Assembly (NCBI GenBank): GCA_001604385.1
Contig: LVBK01000007.1
Span: 1-49,914, forward strand
From: Spirochaetales bacterium Spiro_09
GTDB lineage: Bacteria; Spirochaetota; Spirochaetia; Treponematales; Treponemataceae
Direction of reading: 5' to 3'
Length of the DNA: 49,914 nt
Shown: positions 42,228-49,914 of the stretch, piece by piece
How the letters are laid out: every line of letters starts with the position of its first letter
Position numbering within the stretch: the stretch's first letter is position 1
Notes under the pieces: generated by a model
Database searches by the model: none
Told to the model about the DNA's origin: nothing
The model's input: the letters and a program-made list of their open reading frames with translations, nothing else
Made by a program: the position numbers and the translations under genes

Positions 42228-43088
42228 TCAGCGGAAGGCGTTCATTTCCTTCACGAGGGCTTCGGTATTGAACTGTCGACGATACAGAGGCGATGTATCG
42301 GTATGATACACCGGCAGGTTTTCTTCGAAGGTGCTGCGGTGATCGCTCCGGTAGATAACACCCAGGGGGAAGGGTTCTTCCTCGAGCGCCTTCGCAAAGG
42401 AAGCTGCCCGGTTTGAGGGATCCCAGCTATCGTCAAGATAATAGGTATTTTCCTTGAACCAGGCGTACGAATTTATTTTATTGAAGGAGACGCAGGGCTG
42501 GAAAATGTCAACCAGGGCAAAACCCTTGTGCAAAATGGCCTCTTTCATAATCTCCTTGGTCCGCTCAAGATCGCCGCAGAAAACGCGGGCGACAAAGGTC
42601 ACGTCCAGGGAAATGGCCAGGGCCATGGGATTCAACGGTTTTTCGAACACGCCGAATACCTGGACCGGCGTTTCCATCCCGATTCGGGAAGTCGGGGCGC
42701 CCTGCCCCTTTGTCAGGCCGTATACCATATTCTCGTGTACAAAAAGGGTCATGTCGGGATTCCGCCTCGTTGCGTGCAAAAAGTGGTTTCCCCCCTCGCC
42801 GTACATGTCGCCGTCGCCCCCGACCGCGATAACGGTCAGCTCCGGGTTACACGCCTTGATCGCCGTGGCGGGCGGCAAGCCCCGTCCATGCAAACCGTTA
42901 AAAAAGCTCGTATTCACGTACTGGGGCATTTTGGCCGCCTGTCCGATACCGGACACCAATACCACCTTTTCGCGTTTAAGGCGAAGCTCTTCAAGGGCAG
43001 CCAGAAGCGCCTTGCGAATCATGAAGTCGCCGCAGCCGGGACACCAGGCAATATCGGGTTTTGTTTCAAAGTCAAATGGATTCATCAA
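42228..43088 (-). CDS. korB: 2-oxoacid:ferredoxin oxidoreductase, beta subunit
   Basis: The 286-residue TPP-binding subunit has WCPGCGDFMIRKALLAAL at the N-terminus, the GDG-type cofactor motif AVGGDGDMYGEGGNHFLHA and NMVYGLTKGQGAPTS. With KorA it oxidises 2-oxoglutarate (or a related 2-oxoacid) with CoA to the acyl-CoA while reducing ferredoxin. Which 2-oxoacid is used cannot be told from the sequence. Its ATG overlaps the korA stop by four bases. Confidence 0.93.
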   Translation of the reverse strand: MMNPFDFETKPDIAWCPGCGDFMIRKALLAALEELRLKREKVVLVSGIGQAAKMPQYVNTSFFNGLHGRGLPPATAIKACNPELTVIAVGGDGDMYGEGGNHFLHATRRNPDMTLFVHENMVYGLTKGQGAPTSRIGMETPVQVFGVFEKPLNPMALAISLDVTFVARVFCGDLERTKEIMKEAILHKGFALVDIFQPCVSFNKINSYAWFKENTYYLDDSWDPSNRAASFAKALEEEPFPLGVIYRSDHRSTFEENLPVYHTDTSPLYRRQFNTEALVKEMNAFR

Positions 43089-44791
43089 TGAGCCCTCCCC
43101 TTTCGCAGCACGGTAGCGATTTTTTCCCTCAACTCCTCGACGGAAAATGGCATGCCATCATATTTCAGGATTGTTTCCGCAACCGGAACTCCGGTGTTTT
43201 CCCGCAGTAAACGGGTAAACTGGGCGGAGGAATTATTTTCAACGCTCACGATGGTATGAGCCTGCTCCAACAGGCCGCGGGCACGCGGAGAAATCGGGAA
43301 CACCTGGGAAAAATGCAGGATCGCTATATTGAAACCCGGAAGCGACAAGGCCGCCTCGCTGACCATCGGAAGGGTCGAGCCCCAGCAGACAACCAGGTGC
43401 GTGTACGAGTCGCTTCCGGTCAGCGTCGGGGGAACGGCCTCGGCAAGAAGCGCGTCCATTTTCCGCTTGCGCTTGTCGACCATGCTCACGCGCACGTCCC
43501 TCGATTCGGTTATGTGCCCGCTTTCGTCGTGCTCGTCGCTGTCCGCGCATACCATGCCCTGACCGTAGCCGGGAACCCCGCGGGGCGAAATGCCCGACGG
43601 CGTTAGTTTGAAGCGGAGGTAATCGGCATCCGTTTTGACAATGTGCCGATCAGGCGCCTGCGCGGGGAGATCAAAGGCCGGCACATTGTACCGGGTGTCG
43701 ACAAAATACTGGTCGGTCAGAATAAAGGCCGGAACCTGATACCGGTCCGCAAGCTCGAAGGCACGGCGGGTCAGCTCGAAGGCTTCGGTTATGGTGCCGG
43801 GCGCGAAGATGAGGCGCGGAAAGTCCCCGTGTCCGCCATAGAGCACCAGGTCAAGGTCCCCCTGTTCCGTGCGGGTCGGCAATCCCGTTGCGGGGCCGGG
43901 GCGCTGGGCCAGGTGGAGCACCAGGGGAGACTCGATGATGCCCGCAAGGGAAATTCCCTCGGTCATGAGGGCAAAGCCGCCGCCCGAGGTGGACACAAAG
44001 GCGCGCGCGCCCGCATACCAGGCGCCCAGGGCCATGTTGACCACGCCGACCTCATCCTCGACCTGTTCGACAATAATGCCGTGCCGGCGCGAAAAATCGG
44101 CCATCTTCTGCAAAACACCCGTCGCCGGAGACATGGGGTAACCGCATACGTAATCGCAGCCTCCCGCAAGCGCGCCGAAGGCCACCGCGTCGGAACCGGA
44201 GATCATCAGCTCATTTTTGGGCTCCCCGGTTTTTTCGATGGTAATGGATATGCCGGGAATATCCTTTGCCGCCTCATACCCCATCAGGAAGGCTTTACGG
44301 TTGTTATCCCGCACCTCCTCGGTCTTCGAGGCAAAATAATCGCGCATAAAGCGGGCGCCTTCCTCGGCGTCAATGCGCAACAGACCGCATATAAAGCCGG
44401 CAGCGACCGTATTGGCATAGAGCGCGTTCCCGACCTCCTTCGCGATATTCGAGAAGGGCACGTCTATCATCCCCTCATGGCCGACAGCCGCCTTATCCCC
44501 GATAATCACGGTATCGTTCGTGAGCCGGTAGGCGACGTGCTCAACCGCCTGGGCATGCAGGGGGATCAGTATATCGATACGGTCGCGGAAGGCCGTAACC
44601 CGTTTTGACGATACGCGGATCTCGGTCGAATTGGTCCCTCCGCGCACCCGCGACATAAACTCGGATGTAGAATAAAAATGAAAGCCGCTCCGCTTTAACA
44701 ATAACGACAGAATGCTTTCGATGGATTGAATGCCCTGTCCCGCCTCGCCCGCAAGGACGATTACCACATCATTTTCTATGTTCCTTGTCAT
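43085..44791 (-). CDS. korA: 2-oxoacid:ferredoxin oxidoreductase, fused gamma-alpha subunit
   Basis: The 568-residue protein fuses a gamma domain (residues 1 to about 190: AGEAGQGIQSIESILSLLL, STSEFMSRVRGGTNSTEIRV) to the alpha TPP-partner domain (GNxAVAFGALAGGCDYVCGYPMSPATG-like block, QVEDEVGVVNMALGAWYAGA, TSGGGFALMTEG, and a TDQYFVDT segment). This is the usual two-subunit KorAB arrangement. It is the first gene of the pair; no ferredoxin-like delta subunit is adjacent. Confidence 0.93.
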   Translation of the reverse strand: MTRNIENDVVIVLAGEAGQGIQSIESILSLLLKRSGFHFYSTSEFMSRVRGGTNSTEIRVSSKRVTAFRDRIDILIPLHAQAVEHVAYRLTNDTVIIGDKAAVGHEGMIDVPFSNIAKEVGNALYANTVAAGFICGLLRIDAEEGARFMRDYFASKTEEVRDNNRKAFLMGYEAAKDIPGISITIEKTGEPKNELMISGSDAVAFGALAGGCDYVCGYPMSPATGVLQKMADFSRRHGIIVEQVEDEVGVVNMALGAWYAGARAFVSTSGGGFALMTEGISLAGIIESPLVLHLAQRPGPATGLPTRTEQGDLDLVLYGGHGDFPRLIFAPGTITEAFELTRRAFELADRYQVPAFILTDQYFVDTRYNVPAFDLPAQAPDRHIVKTDADYLRFKLTPSGISPRGVPGYGQGMVCADSDEHDESGHITESRDVRVSMVDKRKRKMDALLAEAVPPTLTGSDSYTHLVVCWGSTLPMVSEAALSLPGFNIAILHFSQVFPISPRARGLLEQAHTIVSVENNSSAQFTRLLRENTGVPVAETILKYDGMPFSVEELREKIATVLRKGRAH

Positions 44792-44845
44792 GGCTTCAGT
44801 ATACCATTAAAAAAGAAGGAATGCGAAACGGGAAGGCTTAAAAGG

Positions 44846-44879
44846 TTGACATGCAATGTAATAACAATATAATTACATT
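44846..44879 (+). promoter_or_regulatory. Promoter and operator of the mazEF pair
   Basis: TTGACA (44846-44851), 16 bases, then a perfect TATAAT (44868-44873). The inverted repeat AATGTAAT/ATTACATT (44855-44862 and 44872-44879) overlaps the -10, which fits autorepression by the antitoxin. Confidence 0.75.
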
Positions 44880-44893
44880 ATAGGTGGTATTAT

Positions 44894-45142
44894 ATGATGG
44901 TTTCTGTAGTCGCCATTGGCAATTCAAAGGGTATTCGCCTCCCCAAAAAAATACTGGAACAATTGGATATTACCGACACACTGGAACTGGATGTGGAAAA
45001 CAAACGTATTATACTTACCCCTGTTCCTTCCGTACCACGAAACGGATGGGACAATGAATTCAGACACATGCATAATGAGCGACAGGATTCCCCTCTTATT
45101 CCCGATCTGAATGATGATGAGGCTTTTGAATGGGAATGGTGA
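44894..45142 (+). CDS. mazE: MazE-type antitoxin
   Basis: The 82-residue protein has an N-terminal AbrB/SpoVT-type swapped-hairpin DNA-binding domain (VVAIGNSKGIRLPKKILEQL, LELDVENKRIILTP). An acidic C-terminal tail rich in Asp, Glu and Trp (DLNDDEAFEWEW) should wrap the toxin. AGGTGG lies six bases before the ATG at 44894. The stop overlaps the toxin gene by 13 bases. Confidence 0.9.
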   Translation: MMVSVVAIGNSKGIRLPKKILEQLDITDTLELDVENKRIILTPVPSVPRNGWDNEFRHMHNERQDSPLIPDLNDDEAFEWEW

Positions 45143-45459
45143 TCAATCAGTACGAAGTCTATCTGGTCGATCTTGATCCGACCAAGGGGCACGAAATTCA
45201 GAAAAAAAGGCCGTGCGTTATTATCTCTCCAAATGAGATGAACCATGCCATACGTACCGTCATAATTGCGCCAATGACGACAAAATCCCATCCCTATCCA
45301 ACACGGGTCAAGATTGATTTCAATACGAAAGAAGGCTGGATTGTTCTGGATCAAATACGAACAATCGACAAAGAAAGATTAATCAAAAAGATGGGGACCC
45401 TTGAAAAAGCAACAATACGCACGGTCAAAGCAATCATCAAGGAAATGCTCGTCGATTGA
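45130..45459 (+). CDS. mazF: MazF-type endoribonuclease toxin
   Basis: The 109-residue protein has the PemK/MazF fold: YEVYLVDLDPTKGHEIQKKRPCVIISP with the catalytic arginine, VIIAPMTTKSHPYPTRVKI with the catalytic threonine region, and IVLDQIRTIDKERL. It cleaves mRNA when free of antitoxin. GAGG lies seven bases before the ATG at 45130; an ATG at 45136 is also possible. Confidence 0.93.
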   Translation: MGMVINQYEVYLVDLDPTKGHEIQKKRPCVIISPNEMNHAIRTVIIAPMTTKSHPYPTRVKIDFNTKEGWIVLDQIRTIDKERLIKKMGTLEKATIRTVKAIIKEMLVD

Positions 45460-45517
45460 TATAGATCAGTTTTAGTGAATAAGGATATTTTAAAATGTAA
45501 TATCAATCAAACTTGCT

Positions 45518-47275
45518 TTAATCCCGCTCGAGAAGTAACCGAATTATTCCAGTTCCACCAATACGTTCTGAGTACACCCTGAGATAATCTTGACCAGCAA
45601 CAGGTTGTCCGAACAGTATCGACAGGGGCGCTATGTTCATAAAAGAGGAAGTGTCTTTTAGCATCGGTCCACTAAGAGAAAAATTCATTCCGAAAGATTC
45701 GATCTCGCCTGCCCAAGGGTCAATCATTACGGGCTCACCAGTATATGGGTGAACACGAATAGGGATATTTCTGTCGCGGGCAAGAAAGGACGCAAAATCT
45801 TCAAGAATTTGTTCTCTATTCATGCCCGTTGCTTCTTCAATACGTTTCCACCCGCGTTTTCTTGATTTATATAAAGTATTCAAAAAAAAATTTGTCTGCC
45901 CATTTGAATTCTGATTCTCATATAACCATGATAAAAGCAAGGTCATACCACCGCGCCGTTCCACACTATCGCCGTATATGACCGAAGGCACTGTACCGAG
46001 AGGAGTAGATTCAGTTCGGGCTAAATATCTTGCAACAAAAGCGCTATTTCCGCCACTAAAACCATAACCTGCAAGATTCTCGGCAAGGTGAGACAAACCT
46101 TCTTCTAAAAAAGACTCTTCGAATACCGGCACAGGAAGAGAATCCTCAACGTACTGCCGGTATACTTCACTAAAACTTGTCAAATGTTGAAACTCGTGGG
46201 CAAGGGTTGCGAACACTGTTGATATCCAGAAATTCGCGTTACTTCCTACATCATCAGGACAAGCGGAGTAAAGTATATCCATCTCATTGCTCAAGGGATT
46301 AAATTCTGAGGAAGAACTATCTGAGGAAAAGGCAAAAAAGTCGGAAGGATTGAATAAACCCACAGCCTTACCGCTAGTATTAAAGCGTAACGTACAGAGC
46401 ACAGACAACTTTCCATTCCTGTCAATATCGATCCACTGCCCCCAAGTTGCTATATGATGTGGAATCAGAAAATCATTAAGATACATACCCATTGATTTAA
46501 TAATCTCATCTGAAAGGGATGCTTCTGAATCAAGCCATATATCAACACTTACCGATGACCAGACAAGGCGCGCAAGTACCGGTTCATCATTTCCACTTCC
46601 GGTAGTAAGATTAACAAAGCGAAACTGTCGCTCATCTCCTATCATTGCAGTAATAAGATGTCTTGCACTTTGTTTGACAAGTGTTTTACCGTGTGTGGTA
46701 GTAGTAGCCCAAAATAAAAGATCTCTCTGCAAAGATAAACGGGAAGTATCATCGATAGCAACCGGAGAAGCAGGGCCATATTCTGTTGCTGATATTTGTA
46801 CAGAACTGTCACTTGAACCAAATGAAATCAAAGAAGTACTGTACGAGCCGGAAGGAAGAATAAGTTCCGCACCCTCCCCCTGAATATCCTGTGTATAGCG
46901 GTCCAGAAGAGGAGGTTCCAGAACGCGTATGAGAATAGTGTCGACTATTGCAGATTTGTCTCGTATTGAAACCACATGCTCACCCAGACTTAAAGAAATG
47001 GTCAGAGTCCTGCCAGTGCCTAGTGCCCCGTCTATCGATGAATACCAATCACTGATAGAAGTACTTCGCAATAGAATACGTTGTCCTAAAGAGACAATAG
47101 CCCCCGAGACTGGGGATTCTATCTTTCCCGGGTCAGGCGATGGATCTTCCGCAAGTTGCTGTGGTACACATGCACATAGCAAAAAACCAGTAAAAAATAT
47201 AAGATTCGGTAAAAATAATCCGGTTTTAATCAGGGGTAAAATAATATGTCGGACTTTCACGATAATTGAATGCAT
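45518..47275 (-). CDS. Lipoprotein metallopeptidase, M30 (hyicolysin)-like
   Basis: The 585-residue exported protein (counted from 47275) has a long hydrophobic leader ending FLLCAC, a beta-rich N-terminal region, and a metalloprotease domain with the zinc motif HEFQH in LAHEFQHLTSFSE. About 28 residues later comes EEGLSHLAE, which can supply the third ligand. This matches the M30 family pattern. The start could also be 47335. Either start overlaps the upstream gene, so it is the last gene of a tight operon of exported proteins. Confidence 0.75.
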   Translation of the reverse strand: MHSIIVKVRHIILPLIKTGLFLPNLIFFTGFLLCACVPQQLAEDPSPDPGKIESPVSGAIVSLGQRILLRSTSISDWYSSIDGALGTGRTLTISLSLGEHVVSIRDKSAIVDTILIRVLEPPLLDRYTQDIQGEGAELILPSGSYSTSLISFGSSDSSVQISATEYGPASPVAIDDTSRLSLQRDLLFWATTTTHGKTLVKQSARHLITAMIGDERQFRFVNLTTGSGNDEPVLARLVWSSVSVDIWLDSEASLSDEIIKSMGMYLNDFLIPHHIATWGQWIDIDRNGKLSVLCTLRFNTSGKAVGLFNPSDFFAFSSDSSSSEFNPLSNEMDILYSACPDDVGSNANFWISTVFATLAHEFQHLTSFSEVYRQYVEDSLPVPVFEESFLEEGLSHLAENLAGYGFSGGNSAFVARYLARTESTPLGTVPSVIYGDSVERRGGMTLLLSWLYENQNSNGQTNFFLNTLYKSRKRGWKRIEEATGMNREQILEDFASFLARDRNIPIRVHPYTGEPVMIDPWAGEIESFGMNFSLSGPMLKDTSSFMNIAPLSILFGQPVAGQDYLRVYSERIGGTGIIRLLLERD

Positions 47276-47924
47276 AATAATTCTCTTTACGAAGATAGGG
47301 ATCGCCTGCAATATATTGAGCCTCAACCAACACATTACAGGTCTCGGCAGGAGATAAAGTTGCTGCCGGGATACGTATCGAAGTCTCTATAGTTGACTGA
47401 CTAAATACTATTCCACGACTAGCACGCACCGTGCAGATATATACAGAAGACCCCGTAACCTCCCGCCAGGCAATTGAAATATCTCTGGAAGAAGACACCC
47501 GGTTTCCTTGTCCGGCTACAACACCTGATGAATCCTGTATAACAATGACATCGGGTGTTTCAGTGAGGACGATAACAGGAATAGATAATTCAGCGTTTCC
47601 CATGATACTTTCAACCGATACGGAGTACAATCCAGACTGTGTTTTTGGCACCATTGATTCGTACAGATTCGTTGAAGAATTGAAGTAAACCCATTGAACA
47701 GCATATTGCGGGTCGCTCAAATATACTCGCGCTCCCGTTGGTACATTTCCGCTTTGATCTTCTAGCCGGACACGAAGCCATAACTGCTGTAAACCAGTGT
47801 CTTCAAGGCTTGCCCATACCGAAAAAGTCTGTGCTACAGGTTTATCATTTTCAGAAGTACAACTGGCGAGCACAAAAAGGCAGCAGCAAAGAGCTGGTAC
47901 CAGAATTCTTATTCTTCCTGCCAC
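47226..47924 (-). CDS. Lipoprotein of unknown function, Ig-like folds
   Basis: The 232-residue protein has a signal peptide with lipobox LASC and two apparent beta-sandwich domains (about 30-125 and 126-225) rich in alternating hydrophobic residues, like Ig or fibronectin type III folds. No enzymatic motif. Its start overlaps the PQQ-propeller gene by 16 bases and its end overlaps the M30-like gene by about 50 bases, so the three are surely co-expressed. Confidence 0.75.
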   Translation of the reverse strand: MAGRIRILVPALCCCLFVLASCTSENDKPVAQTFSVWASLEDTGLQQLWLRVRLEDQSGNVPTGARVYLSDPQYAVQWVYFNSSTNLYESMVPKTQSGLYSVSVESIMGNAELSIPVIVLTETPDVIVIQDSSGVVAGQGNRVSSSRDISIAWREVTGSSVYICTVRASRGIVFSQSTIETSIRIPAATLSPAETCNVLVEAQYIAGDPYLRKENYYAFNYRESPTYYFTPD

Positions 47925-49120
47925 AGTTTACCCTTCCCGTCGGTGCGAAAGTTAAGTTTTACGGCATAAATAGCGGTTGAATGTTTAACAATTGCGGTGT
48001 CATTATATTTAAGTACGTTACACAGTTGCCACCGGTCTCCATGTATTGAGGTGTCAATGCCAAGAAGCATGCCCGTTTCTGCATCGAGGATACGCATGCA
48101 GTCTTGCGAGAACACATAGGTAAGGCCTTCGTGGCACACCGGATTCGACCCGTGACTGTACTCGAACGACTTCATCCAGACAGCTTCGCCGGTGTCAAGA
48201 TCCACACATTTTACATTGTTCGGGTTATCTGTATTGTCTGCAACAGTACCACTTGTGTAGTACGCCCGGTTATTATAAATAAATCCACCAGCATCTTTTC
48301 CGCCTGCATAATACACACCGTGTTCAACAAGAATTTCTCCGGTTGCCGGGTCGATAATCCCGAAACCGTAGGGGTCAAGAATAATCAGCCTGTCATTGCG
48401 GTACAGGGGTGTCCAGTAACCCCAGGCATCTAAATGTTGTCCTTTTGTTTGCCACAAAATTTCTTTAGTATCCAAGTCAATTGCGTAAAAGGTTCCTGGT
48501 TTTCCCCATTCCGGGTTAACGCCGCCATAGGCTATTCCCTGATGAATGACAGGGGCAAGCCAGTGAATTCTGCCGTCACCATCGGCATCTTCCGGCAAGG
48601 GGTACAACACTTCAGGGTCAGCGCGCCATTGGTTTCCGTCCCAATAGAGGTCGGTAAGAATGTTCACCCGGCACAATCCATGACCGATTGTTGCAAAATA
48701 TACAGTATTCCCGTCAACCACAGCCTGACTGTTTCTTTGCCACCTAGAGTCACCAAAATTTACACTTTTATCAACAATTCCATTTAAATTATAAAGTACA
48801 AGATTTTCTCCACTAAGTCCTCCAATCCTGCCATTTTCGAAAAACACAGGAGCAGTGGCAATTCCAACTAATTCATTATCTTCCCATTCAATAACTCCCG
48901 TATCTGCATTAATAGCACGAAAAGTGATTTCATCATTACCTGCAAAGTAAACAGTCCCATCTTTCTCAGCAAGAGGCCAAGTTGATCCCGAAAAAGAAGA
49001 TCTACTCCACAATACAGATGCAGTTACATCTTGTACTTTCAACGATTCATCAGTAGTAGGTGGAGAACATGATAGCGAACAAATTGTCGTCAAGACCAAA
49101 AGCATTAATTTGAATAACAT
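47909..49120 (-). CDS. PQQ-like beta-propeller lipoprotein
   Basis: The 403-residue protein has a lipobox signal (ICSLSC) and a seven- or eight-bladed propeller of PQQ/YVTN type. The repeated blade signature is seen as YFAGNDEITFRAINADTGVI, FYAIDLDTKEILWQTKG, IIDPATGEILVEHGVYY, KCVDLDTGEAVWMKSF and RILDAETGMLLGID. It is probably a scaffold or binding protein on the periplasmic or outer face. Its ATG overlaps the stop of the partial upstream gene (TGATG). Confidence 0.85.
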   Translation of the reverse strand: MLFKLMLLVLTTICSLSCSPPTTDESLKVQDVTASVLWSRSSFSGSTWPLAEKDGTVYFAGNDEITFRAINADTGVIEWEDNELVGIATAPVFFENGRIGGLSGENLVLYNLNGIVDKSVNFGDSRWQRNSQAVVDGNTVYFATIGHGLCRVNILTDLYWDGNQWRADPEVLYPLPEDADGDGRIHWLAPVIHQGIAYGGVNPEWGKPGTFYAIDLDTKEILWQTKGQHLDAWGYWTPLYRNDRLIILDPYGFGIIDPATGEILVEHGVYYAGGKDAGGFIYNNRAYYTSGTVADNTDNPNNVKCVDLDTGEAVWMKSFEYSHGSNPVCHEGLTYVFSQDCMRILDAETGMLLGIDTSIHGDRWQLCNVLKYNDTAIVKHSTAIYAVKLNFRTDGKGKLWQEE

Positions 49121-49914
49121 CAGTTTACATTCTCCGCTTCTTTATACTGTCCTGGTAATAGACTACCATTGTATAACCATCTCGCAAGTACACCAGAACC
49201 TTCCATTCGGTCATTATAAAGTCCTACAGGTTTTCTGGAAGAGGGAATACCCCAAATATCTTCATGGGTAGATTCTGTTAAATGATTGTATTGACCAGAG
49301 AATTTTCCTTTTGATTCTCTATCAATATACTGCCCGCCGAATTGTGCAACGTCGATATATTGGTCACCACTCGGAATAAATCCATCATTTTCATTTTTTC
49401 TTGTACCTAAAATCTTGGAAAAGTTTTCGTTGTGGTTATCTAACCAGTCATTTGCATTTGAAGCCCAGAATTTCATTGATCTTGCTGCCTGCGCTTCATT
49501 TTTTGCCTCTCTATAACTTTTCTTAACAAATAGACTGAGTGCATATCGAATGGCAGCCTGCGTATTCCAATAATATTCTTGACTTAGCCAATAAGCTTCT
49601 GATACCCCTAAGACAAACTGTGTTGCAAATTTAACAGTTCCTGGAGATAGGAAGTATTTCCATATACCTACGGTATCATCCAATGATCCACTTTCAATCA
49701 ATAGCTCCAAGGGGTTGGATTGGTTACCCACAATAAATCCATAACGGACGTTAGCAGGAAGTTTCCAATTTCCAGAAACTAACAGTTTGATCGTATATCT
49801 TCGACCATTAATGTTATAATACACGGTCTTATATATGGGATCAGCAATATAATCCCTTATAAATTGGCTGTCTGGTCTTAGATCTGGATAGCATGTTTCC
49901 TCATTATCCAAATC
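49120..49914 (-). CDS. Partial exported or toxin-like protein, cut at the window end
   Basis: The frame is open to the end of the window (264 codons visible), so the true start lies outside; the first TTG at 49911 is not a credible start. The visible part is polar with a helix-rich middle (YWNTQAAIRYALSLFVKKSY, EAKNEAQAARSMKFWAS) and a Gly/Asp-rich C-terminus (FIPSGDQYIDVAQFGGQYID). A faint likeness to C-terminal domains of polymorphic toxins (NVRYGFIVGNQ and the AIRY segment) was noticed but is not strong enough to name. It heads the visible part of the exported-protein operon. Confidence 0.5.
   Translation of the reverse strand, partial: DLDNEETCYPDLRPDSQFIRDYIADPIYKTVYYNINGRRYTIKLLVSGNWKLPANVRYGFIVGNQSNPLELLIESGSLDDTVGIWKYFLSPGTVKFATQFVLGVSEAYWLSQEYYWNTQAAIRYALSLFVKKSYREAKNEAQAARSMKFWASNANDWLDNHNENFSKILGTRKNENDGFIPSGDQYIDVAQFGGQYIDRESKGKFSGQYNHLTESTHEDIWGIPSSRKPVGLYNDRMEGSGVLARWLYNGSLLPGQYKEAENVN

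Noticed and set aside
1..49914. tRNA, rRNA or other standard RNA genes.
   Set aside because: No TTCRANNC-type T-arm with a matching acceptor stem and no rRNA-like block was noticed on either strand by eye; a covariance-model scan was not possible here.

Overview
The window looks like about 50 kb of chromosome from an anaerobic spirochaete, probably in or near the Treponema/Spirochaeta group. This rests on general gene content: a DUF4914 protein, pyruvate phosphate dikinase with adenylate kinase, a two-subunit 2-oxoacid:ferredoxin oxidoreductase, rubredoxin beside cobalamin-dependent methionine synthase, and many lipoproteins. Base composition is roughly balanced over most of the window and clearly more AT-rich after about 44.8 kb. 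No rRNA, tRNA, CRISPR array, transposase or phage gene was recognised. The species cannot be fixed from the sequence alone.

Layout. 0-3.6 kb: small unlinked genes (membrane protein, nitroreductase, NTF2-like protein, nitrilase-family amidase, zinc-ribbon protein), one ABC-2 permease remnant and one internally deleted STAS-like gene. 3.6-12.7 kb (minus strand): an energy-metabolism block with ppdK, a DUF6671 protein, adk, the DUF4914 protein, an unknown gene, a DUF2294 gene and tyrS. The tyrS gene carries a tyrosine-rich leader peptide followed by a strong intrinsic terminator. 12.8-15.4 kb: an orphan sugar-ABC permease, a decapitated YdjC/ChbG deacetylase and an SH3 lipoprotein. 15.4-18 kb: an Ldh2-family dehydrogenase and a ferredoxin-type aldo/keto reductase. 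17.9-24.5 kb (minus): two coupled lipoprotein genes (one a clostripain-like protease), then rubredoxin and metH. 24.7-29.4 kb: a deletion-scarred gene pair, then an exported vWA protein with a histidine kinase and OmpR-type regulator. 29.4-37.1 kb: DnaJ-domain protein, cytoplasmic GH10 xylanase, VOC protein, an ArsR/permease/thioredoxin cluster, an aminotransferase, a secreted protein, a GNAT and a DUF4197 lipoprotein. 37.3-44.8 kb: aconitase, an arsR-acr3-arsC operon and korAB. 44.8-49.9 kb: a MazEF pair and a tightly overlapping operon of exported proteins, the first cut by the window edge.

How the parts fit: PPDK makes AMP and PPi-linked PEP/pyruvate interconversion possible, and adenylate kinase recycles the AMP. 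Aconitase and KorAB supply a 2-oxoglutarate/acyl-CoA branch with ferredoxin. Rubredoxin directly behind metH may donate electrons for cobalamin reactivation. Two separate ArsR clusters handle arsenic or thiol-reactive metals.

The most interesting signals are non-coding: (1) a tyrosine-codon leader peptide plus terminator in front of tyrS; (2) a 20-bp motif present four times, only between genes, beside the Ldh2 gene (twice, inverted), the vWA/two-component operon and the aminotransferase; (3) a dispersed hairpin-rich repeat family with at least four copies, whose stems change sequence between copies but keep pairing.
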